Shown one piece after another: positions 26,450-35,998 of a stretch of 64,000 nucleotides of DNA. Source of the stretch: an uncultured Caulobacter sp. (GTDB lineage: Bacteria; Pseudomonadota; Alphaproteobacteria; Caulobacterales; Caulobacteraceae); the NCBI GenBank assembly GCA_913776195.1, contig CAJYMH010000010.1, positions 1 through 64,000 of the forward strand, written 5' to 3'. The notes beneath the pieces were generated by a model. That model had not been told where the DNA came from. It made no database searches and saw nothing but the letters and a program-made list of their open reading frames with translations. Each line of letters begins with the position of its first letter. The stretch's first letter is position 1. The translations under genes were made by a program, and so were the position numbers.

Positions 26450-26911
26450 ATGACGTGGCTGGCGGAACGCTATGACCTGTTGCGCGGCCTGCATATCCTG
26501 GCGGTGATCGCCTGGATGGCGGGCCTGCTCTATCTGCCGCGCCTCTACGCCTATCACACCAAGGCGACGGCTGGCGGCGAGACGGACATCACCTTCCGCA
26601 CCATGGAATCCAAGCTGCTGCGGATCATCATGAACCCGGCGATGATTCTGGCCTGGATCTTCGGGATTTGCCTGATCGCCGCCGACACCCGCATCCGCGG
26701 CGCCGAGTTCCTGGGCCAGCCGTGGATGATCGCCAAGCTGGCGGGGGTCCTTTTCCTGACCGGCTGGCATCACTATCTGGCCAAGGCGCGCAAGGCGTTC
26801 GCCGAGGGCCGCAACCAGCGCAGCGAGAAATTCTGGCGCGCCACCAACGAGCTGCCCTTCCTCGCCGCCATCGTCATGGTCATCGCCGTGACGACGGAGT
26901 TCGGCCGCTAG
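26450..26911 (+). CDS. hemJ: Protoporphyrinogen oxidase HemJ
   Basis: HemJ oxidises protoporphyrinogen IX to protoporphyrin IX, the substrate of HemH. The 153-residue membrane protein has about four membrane segments and the family motifs LRGLHILAVIAWMAGLLYLPRLYAYH and KLAGVLFLTGWHHY with conserved His residues. It was earlier called a CopD-like TIGR00701 protein. I chose the ATG at 26450; the track start 51 bases upstream reads the end of hemH in another frame. Its place after hemH strongly supports the haem role. Confidence 0.92.
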   Translation: MTWLAERYDLLRGLHILAVIAWMAGLLYLPRLYAYHTKATAGGETDITFRTMESKLLRIIMNPAMILAWIFGICLIAADTRIRGAEFLGQPWMIAKLAGVLFLTGWHHYLAKARKAFAEGRNQRSEKFWRATNELPFLAAIVMVIAVTTEFGR

Positions 26912-27166
26912 ACCGATCCGTGACCGCGCGCCGCGCTTGACCGGCGCGGGGCATTATGGTTCCCCTGCTGGCAAGCATGGGGCGGACGCTTCGTGTTCCC
27001 GCCTCTTTCCGGGTCGTGCGCGGTCCTCGCGCCCCTTAATGGCCCGGCTCCCAGACTTCGCGCGGTTTCGCGCACTCCAATTCGCCGGCCGAAGTCCTTT
27101 CGATCCCGGCGTTCAGACAAGACCCAAGGCCCGCCGCGCGCGAGTCCGCATACCATTGAGTACGCC
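26912..27166 (+). other. Leader region of rho (255 bp), no gene seen
   Basis: No convincing ORF is present, although the rho frame stays open far upstream of its start. A TTGACC at 26937 could be a -35 element, but I found no good -10 at the expected distance. A long untranslated leader would fit rho autoregulation, which is known in other bacteria. Confidence 0.5.
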
Positions 27167-28576
27167 ATGCAAGACGAAAATACCCCCGAGACCGAAATGC
27201 CCGAGATCGTCGAGGCCGTAGAGCCCGCGGTCGAGGACGCGGCTCTCGACACCGATGCGGACGAAGGCGACGACAACGCCGAGATCATCGCGGCCATCGC
27301 CGAGTTGGGCATCACCCGCATGTCGCTTCAGGAGCTGAAGGAGAAATCCCCGGCCGACCTAGTGGCGCTGGCCGAGCGTCTCGAGATCGAGAACGCCAGC
27401 TCCATGCGCAAGCAGGACATGATGTTCGGCATCCTGAAGACCCTCGCCGAGGAAGGCGTGGAGATCTTCGGCTCCGGCACCATGGAAGTGCTGCAGGACG
27501 GCTTCGGCTTCCTGCGCAGCCCCGAAGCCAATTACCTGCCCGGCCCGGACGACATCTATGTCTCGCCTTCGCAGATCCGCAAATTCGGCCTGCGCACCGG
27601 CGACAGCATCGAAGGCGCCATCCGCGCTCCGCGTGAGGGCGAACGTTATTTCGCCCTGACCAGCGTGCTGAAGGTCAATTTCGAGAACCCCGACAACGTC
27701 CGCCACAAGGTGGCCTTCGACAACCTGACGCCGCTTTATCCGGATGAGCGCCTCAACATGGAGATGCCCGATCCGACCCTTAAGGATCGTTCGGGCCGGG
27801 TGATCGACATCGTCGCTCCCCTGGGCAAGGGCCAGCGCTGCCTGATCGTCGCCCCGCCGCGCGTGGGTAAGACGGTGATGCTGCAGAACATCGCCAAGTC
27901 GATCGAGACCAATCATCCCGAGTGCTACCTGATCGTTCTTCTGATCGACGAGCGCCCGGAAGAAGTCACCGACATGCAGCGCACCGTGAAGGGCGAGGTC
28001 ATCGCCTCGACCTTCGACGAGCCAGCGACGCGCCACGTGCAAGTTGCTGAAATGGTTATCGAAAAGGCCAAGCGCCTAGTCGAACACAAGCGCGACGTCG
28101 TGATCCTGCTGGACTCTGTGACCCGTCTGGGCCGCGCGTACAACACGGTCGTACCGTCGTCGGGCAAGGTCCTGACCGGCGGTGTGGACGCCAACGCCCT
28201 GCAGCGCCCCAAGCGCTTCTTCGGCGCGGCGCGGAACGTCGAGGAGGGCGGCTCGCTGTCCATCATCGCCACCGCCTTGATCGATACCGGGAGCCGCATG
28301 GACGAAGTGATCTTCGAAGAGTTCAAGGGCACCGGTAACTCGGAAATCGTTCTTGACCGCAAAGTTGCTGACAAGCGCATCTTCCCGGCCATCGACGTGC
28401 TTAAGTCGGGCACCCGCAAGGAAGAGCTCATCACCCCGAAGGATCAGCTGCAGAAGACCTATGTCCTGCGCCGCATCCTCAACCCGATGGGCGCGTCCGA
28501 CGCTATCGAGTTCCTGCTCGACAAGCTGCGTCAGTCCAAGACCAACGGCGACTTCTTCCAATCCATGAACACCTGA
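27167..28576 (+). CDS. rho: Transcription termination factor Rho
   Basis: Rho is the hexameric RNA helicase that ends transcription at unstructured C-rich RNA. The 469-residue product has a very acidic N-terminal extension of ~45 residues ([15 protein letters not shown]), the Rho N domain, the cold-shock RNA-binding domain with [13 protein letters not shown], Walker A APPRVGKT, the Q loop ([24 protein letters not shown]) and the C-terminal [15 protein letters not shown] at 27167; the track ORF runs 58 codons further upstream. Its position after the hem genes beside the origin is conserved in Alphaproteobacteria. Confidence 0.96.
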   Translation: MQDENTPETEMPEIVEAVEPAVEDAALDTDADEGDDNAEIIAAIAELGITRMSLQELKEKSPADLVALAERLEIENASSMRKQDMMFGILKTLAEEGVEIFGSGTMEVLQDGFGFLRSPEANYLPGPDDIYVSPSQIRKFGLRTGDSIEGAIRAPREGERYFALTSVLKVNFENPDNVRHKVAFDNLTPLYPDERLNMEMPDPTLKDRSGRVIDIVAPLGKGQRCLIVAPPRVGKTVMLQNIAKSIETNHPECYLIVLLIDERPEEVTDMQRTVKGEVIASTFDEPATRHVQVAEMVIEKAKRLVEHKRDVVILLDSVTRLGRAYNTVVPSSGKVLTGGVDANALQRPKRFFGAARNVEEGGSLSIIATALIDTGSRMDEVIFEEFKGTGNSEIVLDRKVADKRIFPAIDVLKSGTRKEELITPKDQLQKTYVLRRILNPMGASDAIEFLLDKLRQSKTNGDFFQSMNT

Positions 28577-28613
28577 TCTAGCCTCCGTTTCGAAAAGAAA
28601 CGGGGAGCGGATC

Positions 28614-29240
28614 ATGATCGCGATCTATGGCGGGGGCCGCACGCGGTCCCTGCGCGTCGCCTGGATGGCGGAGGAGATGGGGCTGGACTACGAGATCCGC
28701 CCCGTCAGCCTGATGGAGACGAAATCCGACCCGTCGTTCAAGGCTCTGAACCCGGCTGGCTTCCTGCCCGTGATGCAGGACGGCGACGTGACCATGATCG
28801 AGTCCGTCGCCATGATGGAATACCTCGCTGTTCGCTATGGGCCGACGCCGCTGGTCCCCGCGACCGACGATCCCACGTGGGTTCGCTACAAGCAGTTCCT
28901 GCATTTTGGAGAGAGCTCGGTCGCCGCGGTCTTGAACATCGCGGTGGGGTCTAAGTTCGCCGCACCGCGCGAGCATCGCGATAACTGGGGCGCGGCCCTG
29001 GCCGTGGACTTGGCCATGAACCGCAGCTGCATGCTGGTCAATCAGCTTAAAAGCACGGAGTTCATCGCGGGGGATGTCTTCACCGCGGCGGATATCTCGG
29101 TCGCCTATCCCTTCCTGCTGGCCAAGTTCGTCGGCTTTCAGGAGCGGGTCGATCCTGTGATCCAGGATTATGTGGCGAGGCTGAAGGCGCGCCCGGCTTT
29201 CGAACGCGCCCTCGCCCGCAGTAACGAAAAAGCCGCCTAG
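28614..29240 (+). CDS. Glutathione S-transferase family protein
   Basis: A 208-residue protein with an N-terminal thioredoxin-fold domain (IAIYGGGRTRSLRVAWMAEEMGLDYE, then LNPAGFLPVMQDGD and IESVAMMEYLA for glutathione binding) and an all-helical C-terminal domain (AGDVFTAADISVAYPFLLAKF). Substrate unknown. ATG at 28614 after GGGGAGCGG. Its stop overlaps that of the convergent dienelactone hydrolase gene in CTAG. Confidence 0.9.
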   Translation: MIAIYGGGRTRSLRVAWMAEEMGLDYEIRPVSLMETKSDPSFKALNPAGFLPVMQDGDVTMIESVAMMEYLAVRYGPTPLVPATDDPTWVRYKQFLHFGESSVAAVLNIAVGSKFAAPREHRDNWGAALAVDLAMNRSCMLVNQLKSTEFIAGDVFTAADISVAYPFLLAKFVGFQERVDPVIQDYVARLKARPAFERALARSNEKAA

Positions 29241-29935
29241 GCCAAGTTGGCTTCGAAGAAAGCCAGGGTCCGGCCGTCGGCCTTGGCCGCGTCGGCGGCG
29301 TCGAAATGCTCACCCCCCTTGCGGGCGAACGCGTGGTCGCGGCCGGGGTAGGTGTGGATCTCCACCTTGGCGTTTTCCTTTAGGGCGGAGACGATTTTTT
29401 CCTGAGCCGCCGGCGGCACGAACTGATCAGCCTCGGCGATGTGCATCAGGAGCGGGTTCTTGATGCCGGCGCCCTCGCCGGTGAGGTTCTCGATTCCCAC
29501 CCCGTAGTAGGAAACCGAAGCATCCACGTCGGTCCGGGCGGCAGTGAGGTAGGCGAGCTTACCGCCGAGGCAGAATCCGACGGCCCCGACCCTCCCCGTG
29601 GAACCGGCGTCCTGTCGGATGAAGTCGATGGTCGCCTGGATGTCGGTGACGCCCTTGTCGGTGTCGAAGGCGTTCATCAGGGCGAAGGCCTTCTTCCACT
29701 CAGCCTCGGATTTGTCTGTGATGTCGACGCCCGGCTCGATCCGCCAGAACAAATCGGGGCAGATGGCCAGGTAGCCGGCGGCGGCTAGGTCATCGGCGAC
29801 CCCGCGCATCACGGCGTTGACGCCGAAGATCTCCTGGATGACCACCACGGCGGGGGCCTTGGTGCCTGACGGACGGGCCACATAGGCGGAGAATTCCCCA
29901 TCGGGGGTGGCGATCTTCACGGTCTCTGAGGCCAT
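29237..29935 (-). CDS. Dienelactone hydrolase family protein
   Basis: A 232-residue alpha/beta-hydrolase with the dienelactone-hydrolase features: VVVIQEIFGVNAVMRG, nucleophile Cys in GAVGFCLGGKLAY, the acid and the His in YPGRDHAFARKGG. Classical DLH opens dienelactone in chlorocatechol breakdown, but most genomic paralogues have unknown substrates and none of the pathway genes is near. I chose the ATG at 29935; the track start adds 19 residues in the divergent promoter zone. It diverges from the DUF6489-like gene. Confidence 0.9.
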   Translation of the reverse strand: MASETVKIATPDGEFSAYVARPSGTKAPAVVVIQEIFGVNAVMRGVADDLAAAGYLAICPDLFWRIEPGVDITDKSEAEWKKAFALMNAFDTDKGVTDIQATIDFIRQDAGSTGRVGAVGFCLGGKLAYLTAARTDVDASVSYYGVGIENLTGEGAGIKNPLLMHIAEADQFVPPAAQEKIVSALKENAKVEIHTYPGRDHAFARKGGEHFDAADAAKADGRTLAFFEANLA

Positions 29936-30016
29936 GGGGTCTAGTCTCCTGTCTGTGGTTTGAATCGGGCGCATGGTAAGTCCATGCCACATAGGGTTTG
30001 TGAAGACGGAGCTGGC

Positions 30017-30271
30017 ATGAAGGTCAAGGTGGAAGTGGAATGCACGCCGGAAGAGGCCCGCGCCTTTCTGGGTCTGCCGGACGTGACCCCGCTGAACGCG
30101 GCCCTGGTCGCCGAGATGCAGGCGCGCATGGAATCAAACATGGCCATGCTGGCGCCCGATGAGCTGATGAAGAACTGGATGGCCTTCGGCGTCGGGGCGC
30201 AGGACCAGTTCCGTAAGCTGATGACCGCAGCGACCGGCGCGGCCTTCTCCGGGACCACGCCCAAGGAATGA
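30017..30271 (+). CDS. DUF6489-like small protein
   Basis: An 84-residue, Met-rich protein: strands [22 protein letters not shown], then helices [28 protein letters not shown] and [13 protein letters not shown]. It resembles a small family of unknown function in Alphaproteobacteria (DUF6489, from memory). The ATG at 30017 follows GGAGCTGG; the track start is 57 bases upstream. Its stop overlaps the mnmE start by 4 bp, so the two are likely coupled. Amphipathic helices resembling phasin segments are visible, but no function is assigned. Confidence 0.78.
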   Translation: MKVKVEVECTPEEARAFLGLPDVTPLNAALVAEMQARMESNMAMLAPDELMKNWMAFGVGAQDQFRKLMTAATGAAFSGTTPKE

Positions 30272-31593
30272 GGGACTCGATTTTCGCCCTCGCCACCGCG
30301 CCTGGCAGGGCGGCGGTCGCGGTCGTCCGCCTGTCAGGGTCTCACGTGGGCGAGGCGGTCGTTCGTCTCGCGGGTCCCCTGCCCCCGGCTCGGCTGGCGA
30401 CACTTCGTTGGCTCCGGTCGGAGGATGGTGGGACGATCGACCAGGCGCTGGTCCTTTGGTTTGAGGGGCCCAGCAGCTACACGGGCGAGGACAGCGCTGA
30501 ACTTCATTTGCATGGCGGCCGGGCGGTGGTCGAGCAGGTGATGTCCCGCTTGGTCGAACTGGGTCTGCGGATGGCGGAGCCCGGCGAGTTCACCCGGCGC
30601 GCTTTCGAGAACGGAAAGCTCGACCTGGCGCAGGCCGAGGCGGTCGCTGATCTGGTGGACGCAGAGACGGCCAGCCAGGCGAAACAGGCGCTGGATCAGC
30701 TCGGCGGCGCTCTAAGCAAGCGCTACGACTTATGGCGAGAGACACTTTTGGAGGCTCTCGCCCTGCTGGAAGCCGCCGTGGATTTCCCTGACGAGGATCT
30801 GCCTGAAGACGTCGCGGCCCGCGCTTATCCGGCTATGCAGGCGTTGCTCGTGGAACTTGACCGCGCCCTGGTGGATGCTGATCGGGGGCGGCGCGTTCGC
30901 GATGGCTATCGCATCGCCCTGATCGGGGCGCCGAACGCCGGCAAGAGCAGTTTGCTGAATGCGCTGGCGGAGCGCGATGCGGCGATCGTGACGGCCACGC
31001 CCGGCACCACGCGTGACGTGATCGAGACGCCGCTGATCCTGGCCGGGTACAAGGTGCTTTTGGCCGATACGGCCGGAGTTCGTGAGACGATCGACGAAAT
31101 CGAGGAAGAAGGGGTGCGCCGCGCGCGCCGTTGGGCGGAGGATGCTGATCTACGTCTATGGGTCGTAGACAGCCGATCCGCCGACGACGCTTGGCGGCAG
31201 GTTGAAGACCTCGTCCGCGAAGGCGACATCCTCGTACTAAACAAGAGCGATTTGCCGGGTGAGCGGGTCGATGTAGAGTTCGGCGGCGAGCGCGTCGAGT
31301 GTTCCACGTGGAACATCGACGACATGGACAAGCTTCGGGATCGGCTCCAAGCCAGACTTGTTGAGTCGTTAAGCGGGGCGGACTTCCCAGCCGCCACCCG
31401 CCTTAGGCACATGGAAAGTCTGGCGGCAGCGCGTGGATGCCTCGGCCGCGCCCTTTCGACAGATCCAGAGCTAATAGAGGTTATGGCCGAAGAGGTCCGG
31501 TTGGCCGCGCGCGCCCTTTCCCGGATCACGGGGCGGATCGATCCCGAGCAAGTACTGGGCAAGGTGTTCAGCAGCTTTTGCATCGGCAAATGA
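30268..31593 (+). CDS. mnmE: tRNA modification GTPase MnmE
   Basis: MnmE with MnmG makes the 5-(carboxymethyl)aminomethyl group on wobble U34 of several tRNAs. The 441-residue protein has the N-terminal tetrahydrofolate domain, a G domain with [19 protein letters not shown] and LNKSDLPG, and the C-terminal CIGK tail essential for activity. A perfect 16-bp parS palindrome (31300-31315) lies inside the reading frame and encodes Cys345-Ser-Thr-Trp-Asn in the late G domain. ATG overlaps the previous stop; mnmG follows after a parS-bearing gap. Confidence 0.96.
   Translation: MRDSIFALATAPGRAAVAVVRLSGSHVGEAVVRLAGPLPPARLATLRWLRSEDGGTIDQALVLWFEGPSSYTGEDSAELHLHGGRAVVEQVMSRLVELGLRMAEPGEFTRRAFENGKLDLAQAEAVADLVDAETASQAKQALDQLGGALSKRYDLWRETLLEALALLEAAVDFPDEDLPEDVAARAYPAMQALLVELDRALVDADRGRRVRDGYRIALIGAPNAGKSSLLNALAERDAAIVTATPGTTRDVIETPLILAGYKVLLADTAGVRETIDEIEEEGVRRARRWAEDADLRLWVVDSRSADDAWRQVEDLVREGDILVLNKSDLPGERVDVEFGGERVECSTWNIDDMDKLRDRLQARLVESLSGADFPAATRLRHMESLAAARGCLGRALSTDPELIEVMAEEVRLAARALSRITGRIDPEQVLGKVFSSFCIGK
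31300..31315. promoter_or_regulatory. parS: parS site 1, inside mnmE
   Basis: TGTTCCACGTGGAACA, a perfect palindrome matching the bacterial parS consensus TGTTTCACGTGAAACA except for the compensated C/G pair. ParB, encoded 4 kb away, should bind here. Confidence 0.92.
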
Positions 31594-31609
31594 TGTTCCA
31601 CGTGGAACA
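31594..31609. promoter_or_regulatory. parS: parS site 2, directly after mnmE
   Basis: Same 16-bp palindrome as site 1, starting at the base after the mnmE stop codon. Confidence 0.93.
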
Positions 31610-31618
31610 AGATGCAGC

Positions 31619-31627
31619 TTATCCACA
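31619..31627 (+). promoter_or_regulatory. Consensus DnaA box between parS sites
   Basis: TTATCCACA, the exact high-affinity DnaA box, in the 34-bp gap between parS sites 2 and 3 and 116 bases before the mnmG start. I saw no other exact copy when reading the window, including oriC. Confidence 0.85.
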
Positions 31628-31643
31628 GGCCTGTCCCCACCTC

Positions 31644-31659
31644 TGTTCCACGTGGAACA
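31644..31659. promoter_or_regulatory. parS: parS site 3, upstream of mnmG
   Basis: Third identical copy of the palindrome, 50 bp from site 2 start to start. It lies in the probable mnmG promoter region, so ParB could affect transcription of the mnmG-rsmG-parAB genes. Confidence 0.93.
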
Positions 31660-31742
31660 GTTCGTCGCCTCGACGCTGAGCGGGCCAAGCCCTATATTGT
31701 CTTCACGCCCACGCAATTGGGCGGGCCTCAGATCGCATCGTC

Positions 31743-33611
31743 ATGACCACCCCCCTCCCCGCTTCGTGGGACGTCATTGTTATTGGCGGCGGACACGCCG
31801 GTTGCGAAGCCGCGGCTGCGTCGGCGCGAACGGGTGCGCGTACGCTTCTTCTGACCCACAAGCTCGAAACCATCGGGGAGATGTCCTGTAACCCGGCCAT
31901 CGGCGGTCTGGGCAAGGGTCATCTGGTGCGGGAGATCGACGCCCTTGACGGCTTGATGGGCCGCCTGGCCGACGTGGCCGGCATCCAGTTTCGGATGCTC
32001 AACGCCTCCAAGGGCCCGGCTGTGCGCGGCCCGCGCTCCCAAATCGATCGCCGTCTCTATCGTGAGGCGATGCAGGCCGCCCTCACCGCCCAGCCCAATC
32101 TGGATATCATCGGCGAAGCCGCCGAGGATCTGATCGTCGAGGATGGCAAGGTCGCCGGCGCGATCGGCGCCATGGGAGAACGCTATCTTGCTCCACGTGT
32201 GGTGCTGACCACGGGGACGTTCCTCAAGGGGATCATCCACCTGGGTGAGAAGCGCATTCCGGCTGGGCGCGTGGGCGATCAGCCCGCCATTGGCCTGTCG
32301 GATCGTCTCTATGGGCTTGGCCTTTCCATGGGCCGCCTGAAGACCGGAACCCCCGCACGCCTCGACGGAAGGACCATCGCCTGGGATCGGTTAGAGATGC
32401 AGGCGGCGGACGAAAAGCCCGTCCCCTTCTCCTTCCTCACCGACAAGATCGAGGTCCCCCAAATCCAGTGCGGCGTGACCTGGACCACGGAAGAGACCCA
32501 CAAGATCATCGCCGACCGGCTAACGGAGTCGGCGGTTTACGGGGGCCGGATCGAGGGGCGTGGCCCACGCTACTGCCCCTCCATCGAAGACAAGGTGGTC
32601 CGTTTCGCAGACAAGACCGCCCACCAGATTTTTCTGGAGCCTGAAGGCTTGGACGACCACACCGTCTATCCGAACGGGGTCTCTACGTCGGTCTCCGAAG
32701 AGACCCAACTGCTGTTCTTGCGGACCATCCCTGGCCTCGAGAACGTCGAGGTCATCCGCTACGGCTACGCGATCGAGTACGACTATGTGGATCCGCGCGA
32801 GCTCTATCCGACCCTGGAGAGCAAGGCCCTGACGGGGCTCTATCTGGCCGGCCAGATCAACGGAACGACCGGTTACGAAGAAGCTGGCGCCCAGGGTCTG
32901 ATCGCAGGCTTGAACGCGGCCCGTGCCGCCGCGGGCCGCGAGCCCGTCACCTTCGCGCGGGACGAGGCCTATATCGGCGTGATGATCGACGACCTCGTCA
33001 CACGTGGGGTCACTGAGCCGTATCGTATGTTCACCAGTCGGGCGGAGTTCCGTCTGACCCTGCGCGCCGACAATGCTGACCAGCGCCTCACCGGGCGTGG
33101 TGTCGAGCTGGGCGTGGTGGGTCCTGAGCGCGCTGCGGCCTGGGCCGCCAAGTCGGCGGAGCTGGCGCATGCCCGCCAGCGGGCCAGGGAGTTGACCTTC
33201 ACCCCCGCCGAGGCGCAGCGCGCCGGCTTCAAGGTGGGTCAGGACGGACAGCGCCGAGGTCTGATCCAGATGCTGGCCTATCCGGACATCAGCTTCGACG
33301 ACTTGGCCGGCGCGTGGCCGGAAATCGCCGAATGGTCGCCGGCCGTTCGAGAGCAGATCGAGATCGACGCGGCTTACGCGGGTTATCTGGATCGTCAGCT
33401 CGCCGACGTGGAGGCGTTCCGCCGGGATGAGAACCTGACCCTGCCGGCGGACCTGGACTACGCGCTTATCGGCGGCCTCTCCAATGAGGTGCGTGAGAAG
33501 TTGGCCCGCGTGCGTCCCCTCACCCTGGGCCAGGCGGCCCGTATCGAAGGCGTCACCCCCGGCGCGCTTACCGCATTGCTCGCCCATGTCCGTCGCGTCC
33601 GAGCAGCTTGA
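31743..33611 (+). CDS. mnmG: tRNA uridine-5-carboxymethylaminomethyl(34) synthesis enzyme MnmG
   Basis: MnmG (GidA) is the FAD-dependent partner of MnmE. The 622-residue protein has the FAD-binding [20 protein letters not shown], the family motifs [20 protein letters not shown] and [13 protein letters not shown], and the second signature [23 protein letters not shown] at 31743. It leads mnmG-rsmG-parA-parB, whose frames overlap. A DnaA box and two parS sites lie upstream, so initiation and segregation factors may modulate it. Confidence 0.97.
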   Translation: MTTPLPASWDVIVIGGGHAGCEAAAASARTGARTLLLTHKLETIGEMSCNPAIGGLGKGHLVREIDALDGLMGRLADVAGIQFRMLNASKGPAVRGPRSQIDRRLYREAMQAALTAQPNLDIIGEAAEDLIVEDGKVAGAIGAMGERYLAPRVVLTTGTFLKGIIHLGEKRIPAGRVGDQPAIGLSDRLYGLGLSMGRLKTGTPARLDGRTIAWDRLEMQAADEKPVPFSFLTDKIEVPQIQCGVTWTTEETHKIIADRLTESAVYGGRIEGRGPRYCPSIEDKVVRFADKTAHQIFLEPEGLDDHTVYPNGVSTSVSEETQLLFLRTIPGLENVEVIRYGYAIEYDYVDPRELYPTLESKALTGLYLAGQINGTTGYEEAGAQGLIAGLNAARAAAGREPVTFARDEAYIGVMIDDLVTRGVTEPYRMFTSRAEFRLTLRADNADQRLTGRGVELGVVGPERAAAWAAKSAELAHARQRARELTFTPAEAQRAGFKVGQDGQRRGLIQMLAYPDISFDDLAGAWPEIAEWSPAVREQIEIDAAYAGYLDRQLADVEAFRRDENLTLPADLDYALIGGLSNEVREKLARVRPLTLGQAARIEGVTPGALTALLAHVRRVRAA

Positions 33612-34251
33612 TCCCCTTCAGATCGGGGTGACCGACGCCGCCAGCTTTCAGGCGACGACGGGCGCCAGCGACCGGGCGATGGAGGACCTCCGTCGCTTCC
33701 GGGAGATGCTGACCGACTGGAACGAGAAGATGAACCTCGTCGGGCCCGCCAGCCTGCCGAACTTCTGGAATCGTCACGCGTGGGACAGCGCCCAATTGCT
33801 GACCTATGCGCCCGACGCGCGCATCTGGGCCGACCTGGGAGCCGGCGCCGGCCTGCCGGGCGTGGTGTTGGCGATCCTGCTTAAAGACACCGAGGGCGGT
33901 CAAATCCACCTCGTGGAGAGCATGACCAAGCGCTGCCGCTTCTTGACGGAAGTGGTCTCCGAACTCGACCTGCCGGCTCAGATTCATAACGCCCGGGCCG
34001 AAGATCTGTCGTTGAAAGTGGATATCGTCACAGCGCGGGCCTGTGCTCCGCTCGACCGCCTTCTCGGGTATGCCCGGCCCTACTTCAAACGAGGCGCAAC
34101 CGCCTTGTTTCTAAAGGGTCAAGATGTTGTGTCCGAGTTGACCCACGCCTCTAAATATTGGAAATTTAACTCCGATCTGAAGCCCAGTCTCAGCGACCCG
34201 CGAGGCTTTGTTCTTCAGGTGAAAGGCCTCTCCAGTGCACGCTCAGTCTGA
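33586..34251 (+). CDS. rsmG: 16S rRNA (guanine(527)-N7)-methyltransferase
   Basis: RsmG (GidB) methylates G527 of 16S rRNA; its loss gives low-level streptomycin resistance. The 221-residue protein has [18 protein letters not shown], the SAM-binding [15 protein letters not shown] and [11 protein letters not shown] chose the ATG at 33586, which overlaps mnmG by 26 bp; the track ORF starts earlier. Its 3' end overlaps the GTG start of parA by 17 bp, so the four genes mnmG to parB form one tight unit. Confidence 0.95.
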   Translation: MSVASEQLDPLQIGVTDAASFQATTGASDRAMEDLRRFREMLTDWNEKMNLVGPASLPNFWNRHAWDSAQLLTYAPDARIWADLGAGAGLPGVVLAILLKDTEGGQIHLVESMTKRCRFLTEVVSELDLPAQIHNARAEDLSLKVDIVTARACAPLDRLLGYARPYFKRGATALFLKGQDVVSELTHASKYWKFNSDLKPSLSDPRGFVLQVKGLSSARSV

Positions 34252-35050
34252 CCCGGCCCTACGCATTCTCGCCATCGCCAACCAGAAGGGCGGCGTCGGT
34301 AAGACCACGACCGCCATCAACCTGGGCACCGCCCTGGCCGCCGTCGGCGAGCGGGTCCTGCTGATCGACGCCGATCCGCAGGGCAACGCCTCCACGGGCC
34401 TAGGCGTGCCGCGCCACCAGCGCAAGACGACCCTGTACGATGTGTTGATGGGCGACTCCCCGGCCGGCGAAGCCGCGGTGAAGACCAGCCTGCCCGGCCT
34501 CGACCTGATCCCGGCCGATCCTGACCTATCAGGGGTTGAGCTGGAGCTCGGTCAGGCGGCTCGCCGGTCCTACAGGTTGCGTGACGCGCTGGAAGTCCTC
34601 CGCCGCGCGGGCAATTACACCTATGTGCTCATCGACTGCCCGCCGTCGCTGAACCTGTTGACGGTGAACGCCATGACGGCCGCCGATGCGGTGTTCGTGC
34701 CCCTGCAGTGCGAGTTCTTCGCCCTGGAGGGCCTGACGCAGCTGATGCGGACCATCGAGCTGGTGCGCGGCAGTCTGAATCCCAAACTGGAGATCCAGGG
34801 CGTGGTCCTGACCATGTTCGATCGCCGCAACAGCCTGTCGGAACAGGTGGCGTCAGACGTACGCGCCCATTTCGGCGACAAGGTCTATGACACCGTGATC
34901 CCTCGCAACGTGCGGGTGTCCGAGGCGCCGTCCTTCGGCAAGCCGGTTTTGATCTACGATCTGAAGTGCGCGGGCAGCCAGGCCTACCTGAAGCTGGCGC
35001 GTGAAGTTGTCAGCCGCGAACGGGCCCGTCAGGCCCAGGTCGCGGCCTAG
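34235..35050 (+). CDS. parA: Chromosome-partitioning ATPase ParA
   Basis: ParA forms a dynamic ATP-dependent gradient on the nucleoid and moves ParB-parS complexes poleward. The 271-residue protein has the deviant Walker A KGGVGKTTT, VLLIDADPQGNAS, Walker B YVLIDCPPS and the DNA-binding C-terminal region. Start is a GTG at 34235 within rsmG, with AAAGG upstream. parB begins 21 bp after the stop. parS sites lie 2.6-3 kb upstream and oriC about 10 kb away. Confidence 0.97.
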   Translation: MHAQSDPALRILAIANQKGGVGKTTTAINLGTALAAVGERVLLIDADPQGNASTGLGVPRHQRKTTLYDVLMGDSPAGEAAVKTSLPGLDLIPADPDLSGVELELGQAARRSYRLRDALEVLRRAGNYTYVLIDCPPSLNLLTVNAMTAADAVFVPLQCEFFALEGLTQLMRTIELVRGSLNPKLEIQGVVLTMFDRRNSLSEQVASDVRAHFGDKVYDTVIPRNVRVSEAPSFGKPVLIYDLKCAGSQAYLKLAREVVSRERARQAQVAA

Positions 35051-35071
35051 TTAAGAACTCAAGGGCTTAAG

Positions 35072-35998
35072 ATGGTTGGGGAAACGACGATGGTCGAAGG
35101 GCGTCGGGGTCTGGGTCGCGGTCTGTCCGCCCTGCTGGGCGAGGCGGAATCCGCCAGCGCCGCGTCGGCCGCCGGCACGCCTGGCGGCCCCAACGAGGTG
35201 TCGATCGAACTGATCCGCCGCAACGCCGACCAGCCGCGCCGGGTCTTTTCCGAGGAGCTGCTGGAAGAGCTTTCCGCCTCGATCAAGGAAAAAGGCGTAC
35301 TGCAGCCGATCCTGGTCCGTCCGGCCCCTGGCGCCGAAGGTGAATACCAGATCGTCGCCGGCGAACGCCGCTGGCGCGCCGCTCAACGCGCCGGCCTGCG
35401 CTCCATGCCGGTGCTGGTGCGTGAGCTTGACGACCTTCAGGTGCTGGAGATCGGCATCGTCGAGAACGTCCAGCGCGCCGACCTGAACGCCGTCGAAGAG
35501 GCGCAGTCCTACCGCGCCCTGATGGAGAAGTTCGGCCGTACTCAGGAAGACGTGGCCCATGTGGTCGGCAAGAGCCGCAGCCATGTGGCCAATATCCTGC
35601 GCCTGCTGACCCTGCCGGAAGAGGTCCAGAACCTGCTTTCGGAAGGCCTGATCACCGCGGGCCACGCCAAGGCCATCGCTTCCGCCGAGGATCCGGCCGC
35701 CCTGGCGCGTCTGGTCATCGAAAAGGGGCTGTCGGTCCGCGAAACCGAAGCTCTGGCCAAGCGCGGCGGCGACCTGGCGGCGGAAGGCAAGCCCGTCGCT
35801 CCGGCCATGCCGCGCGCGCCGCGCGTGAAGGACGCCGACACCCAGGCTCTTGAGGCCGACCTGTCGGATGTGCTCGGCCTGGACGTGGTGATCGATGATC
35901 GCGGCGGCGTGGGCGAGCTTCGCGTGCGCTACGCCACCCTGGAGCAGCTCGACGACCTGTGCCGTCGCCTGACGCACGGCGCGCCGGTCGAGGGCTAA
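35072..35998 (+). CDS. parB: Chromosome-partitioning protein ParB
   Basis: ParB is a CTP-dependent clamp that loads at parS and spreads to form the segregation complex. The 308-residue protein has an N-terminal ParA-activating stretch (GRRGLGRGLSALLGE), the CTPase motifs including GERRWRAAQRAGL and ENVQRADLN, the HTH (QEDVAHVVGKSRSHVANILRLL) and a C-terminal dimerisation domain. ATG at 35072; one at 35090 is also possible. The stop overlaps that of convergent holA by 3 bases. Three parS sites in this window are the expected targets. Confidence 0.97.
   Translation: MVGETTMVEGRRGLGRGLSALLGEAESASAASAAGTPGGPNEVSIELIRRNADQPRRVFSEELLEELSASIKEKGVLQPILVRPAPGAEGEYQIVAGERRWRAAQRAGLRSMPVLVRELDDLQVLEIGIVENVQRADLNAVEEAQSYRALMEKFGRTQEDVAHVVGKSRSHVANILRLLTLPEEVQNLLSEGLITAGHAKAIASAEDPAALARLVIEKGLSVRETEALAKRGGDLAAEGKPVAPAMPRAPRVKDADTQALEADLSDVLGLDVVIDDRGGVGELRVRYATLEQLDDLCRRLTHGAPVEG

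Noticed and set aside
28870-28885. CCCACGTGGG palindrome in the GST gene
   Set aside because: It has the CACGTG core but outer bases do not match parS, and coding constraint accounts for it.
35051-35070. TTAA-N12-TTAA between parA and parB as a CtrA box
   Set aside because: The spacer is 12 bases; CtrA needs 7. Not counted.
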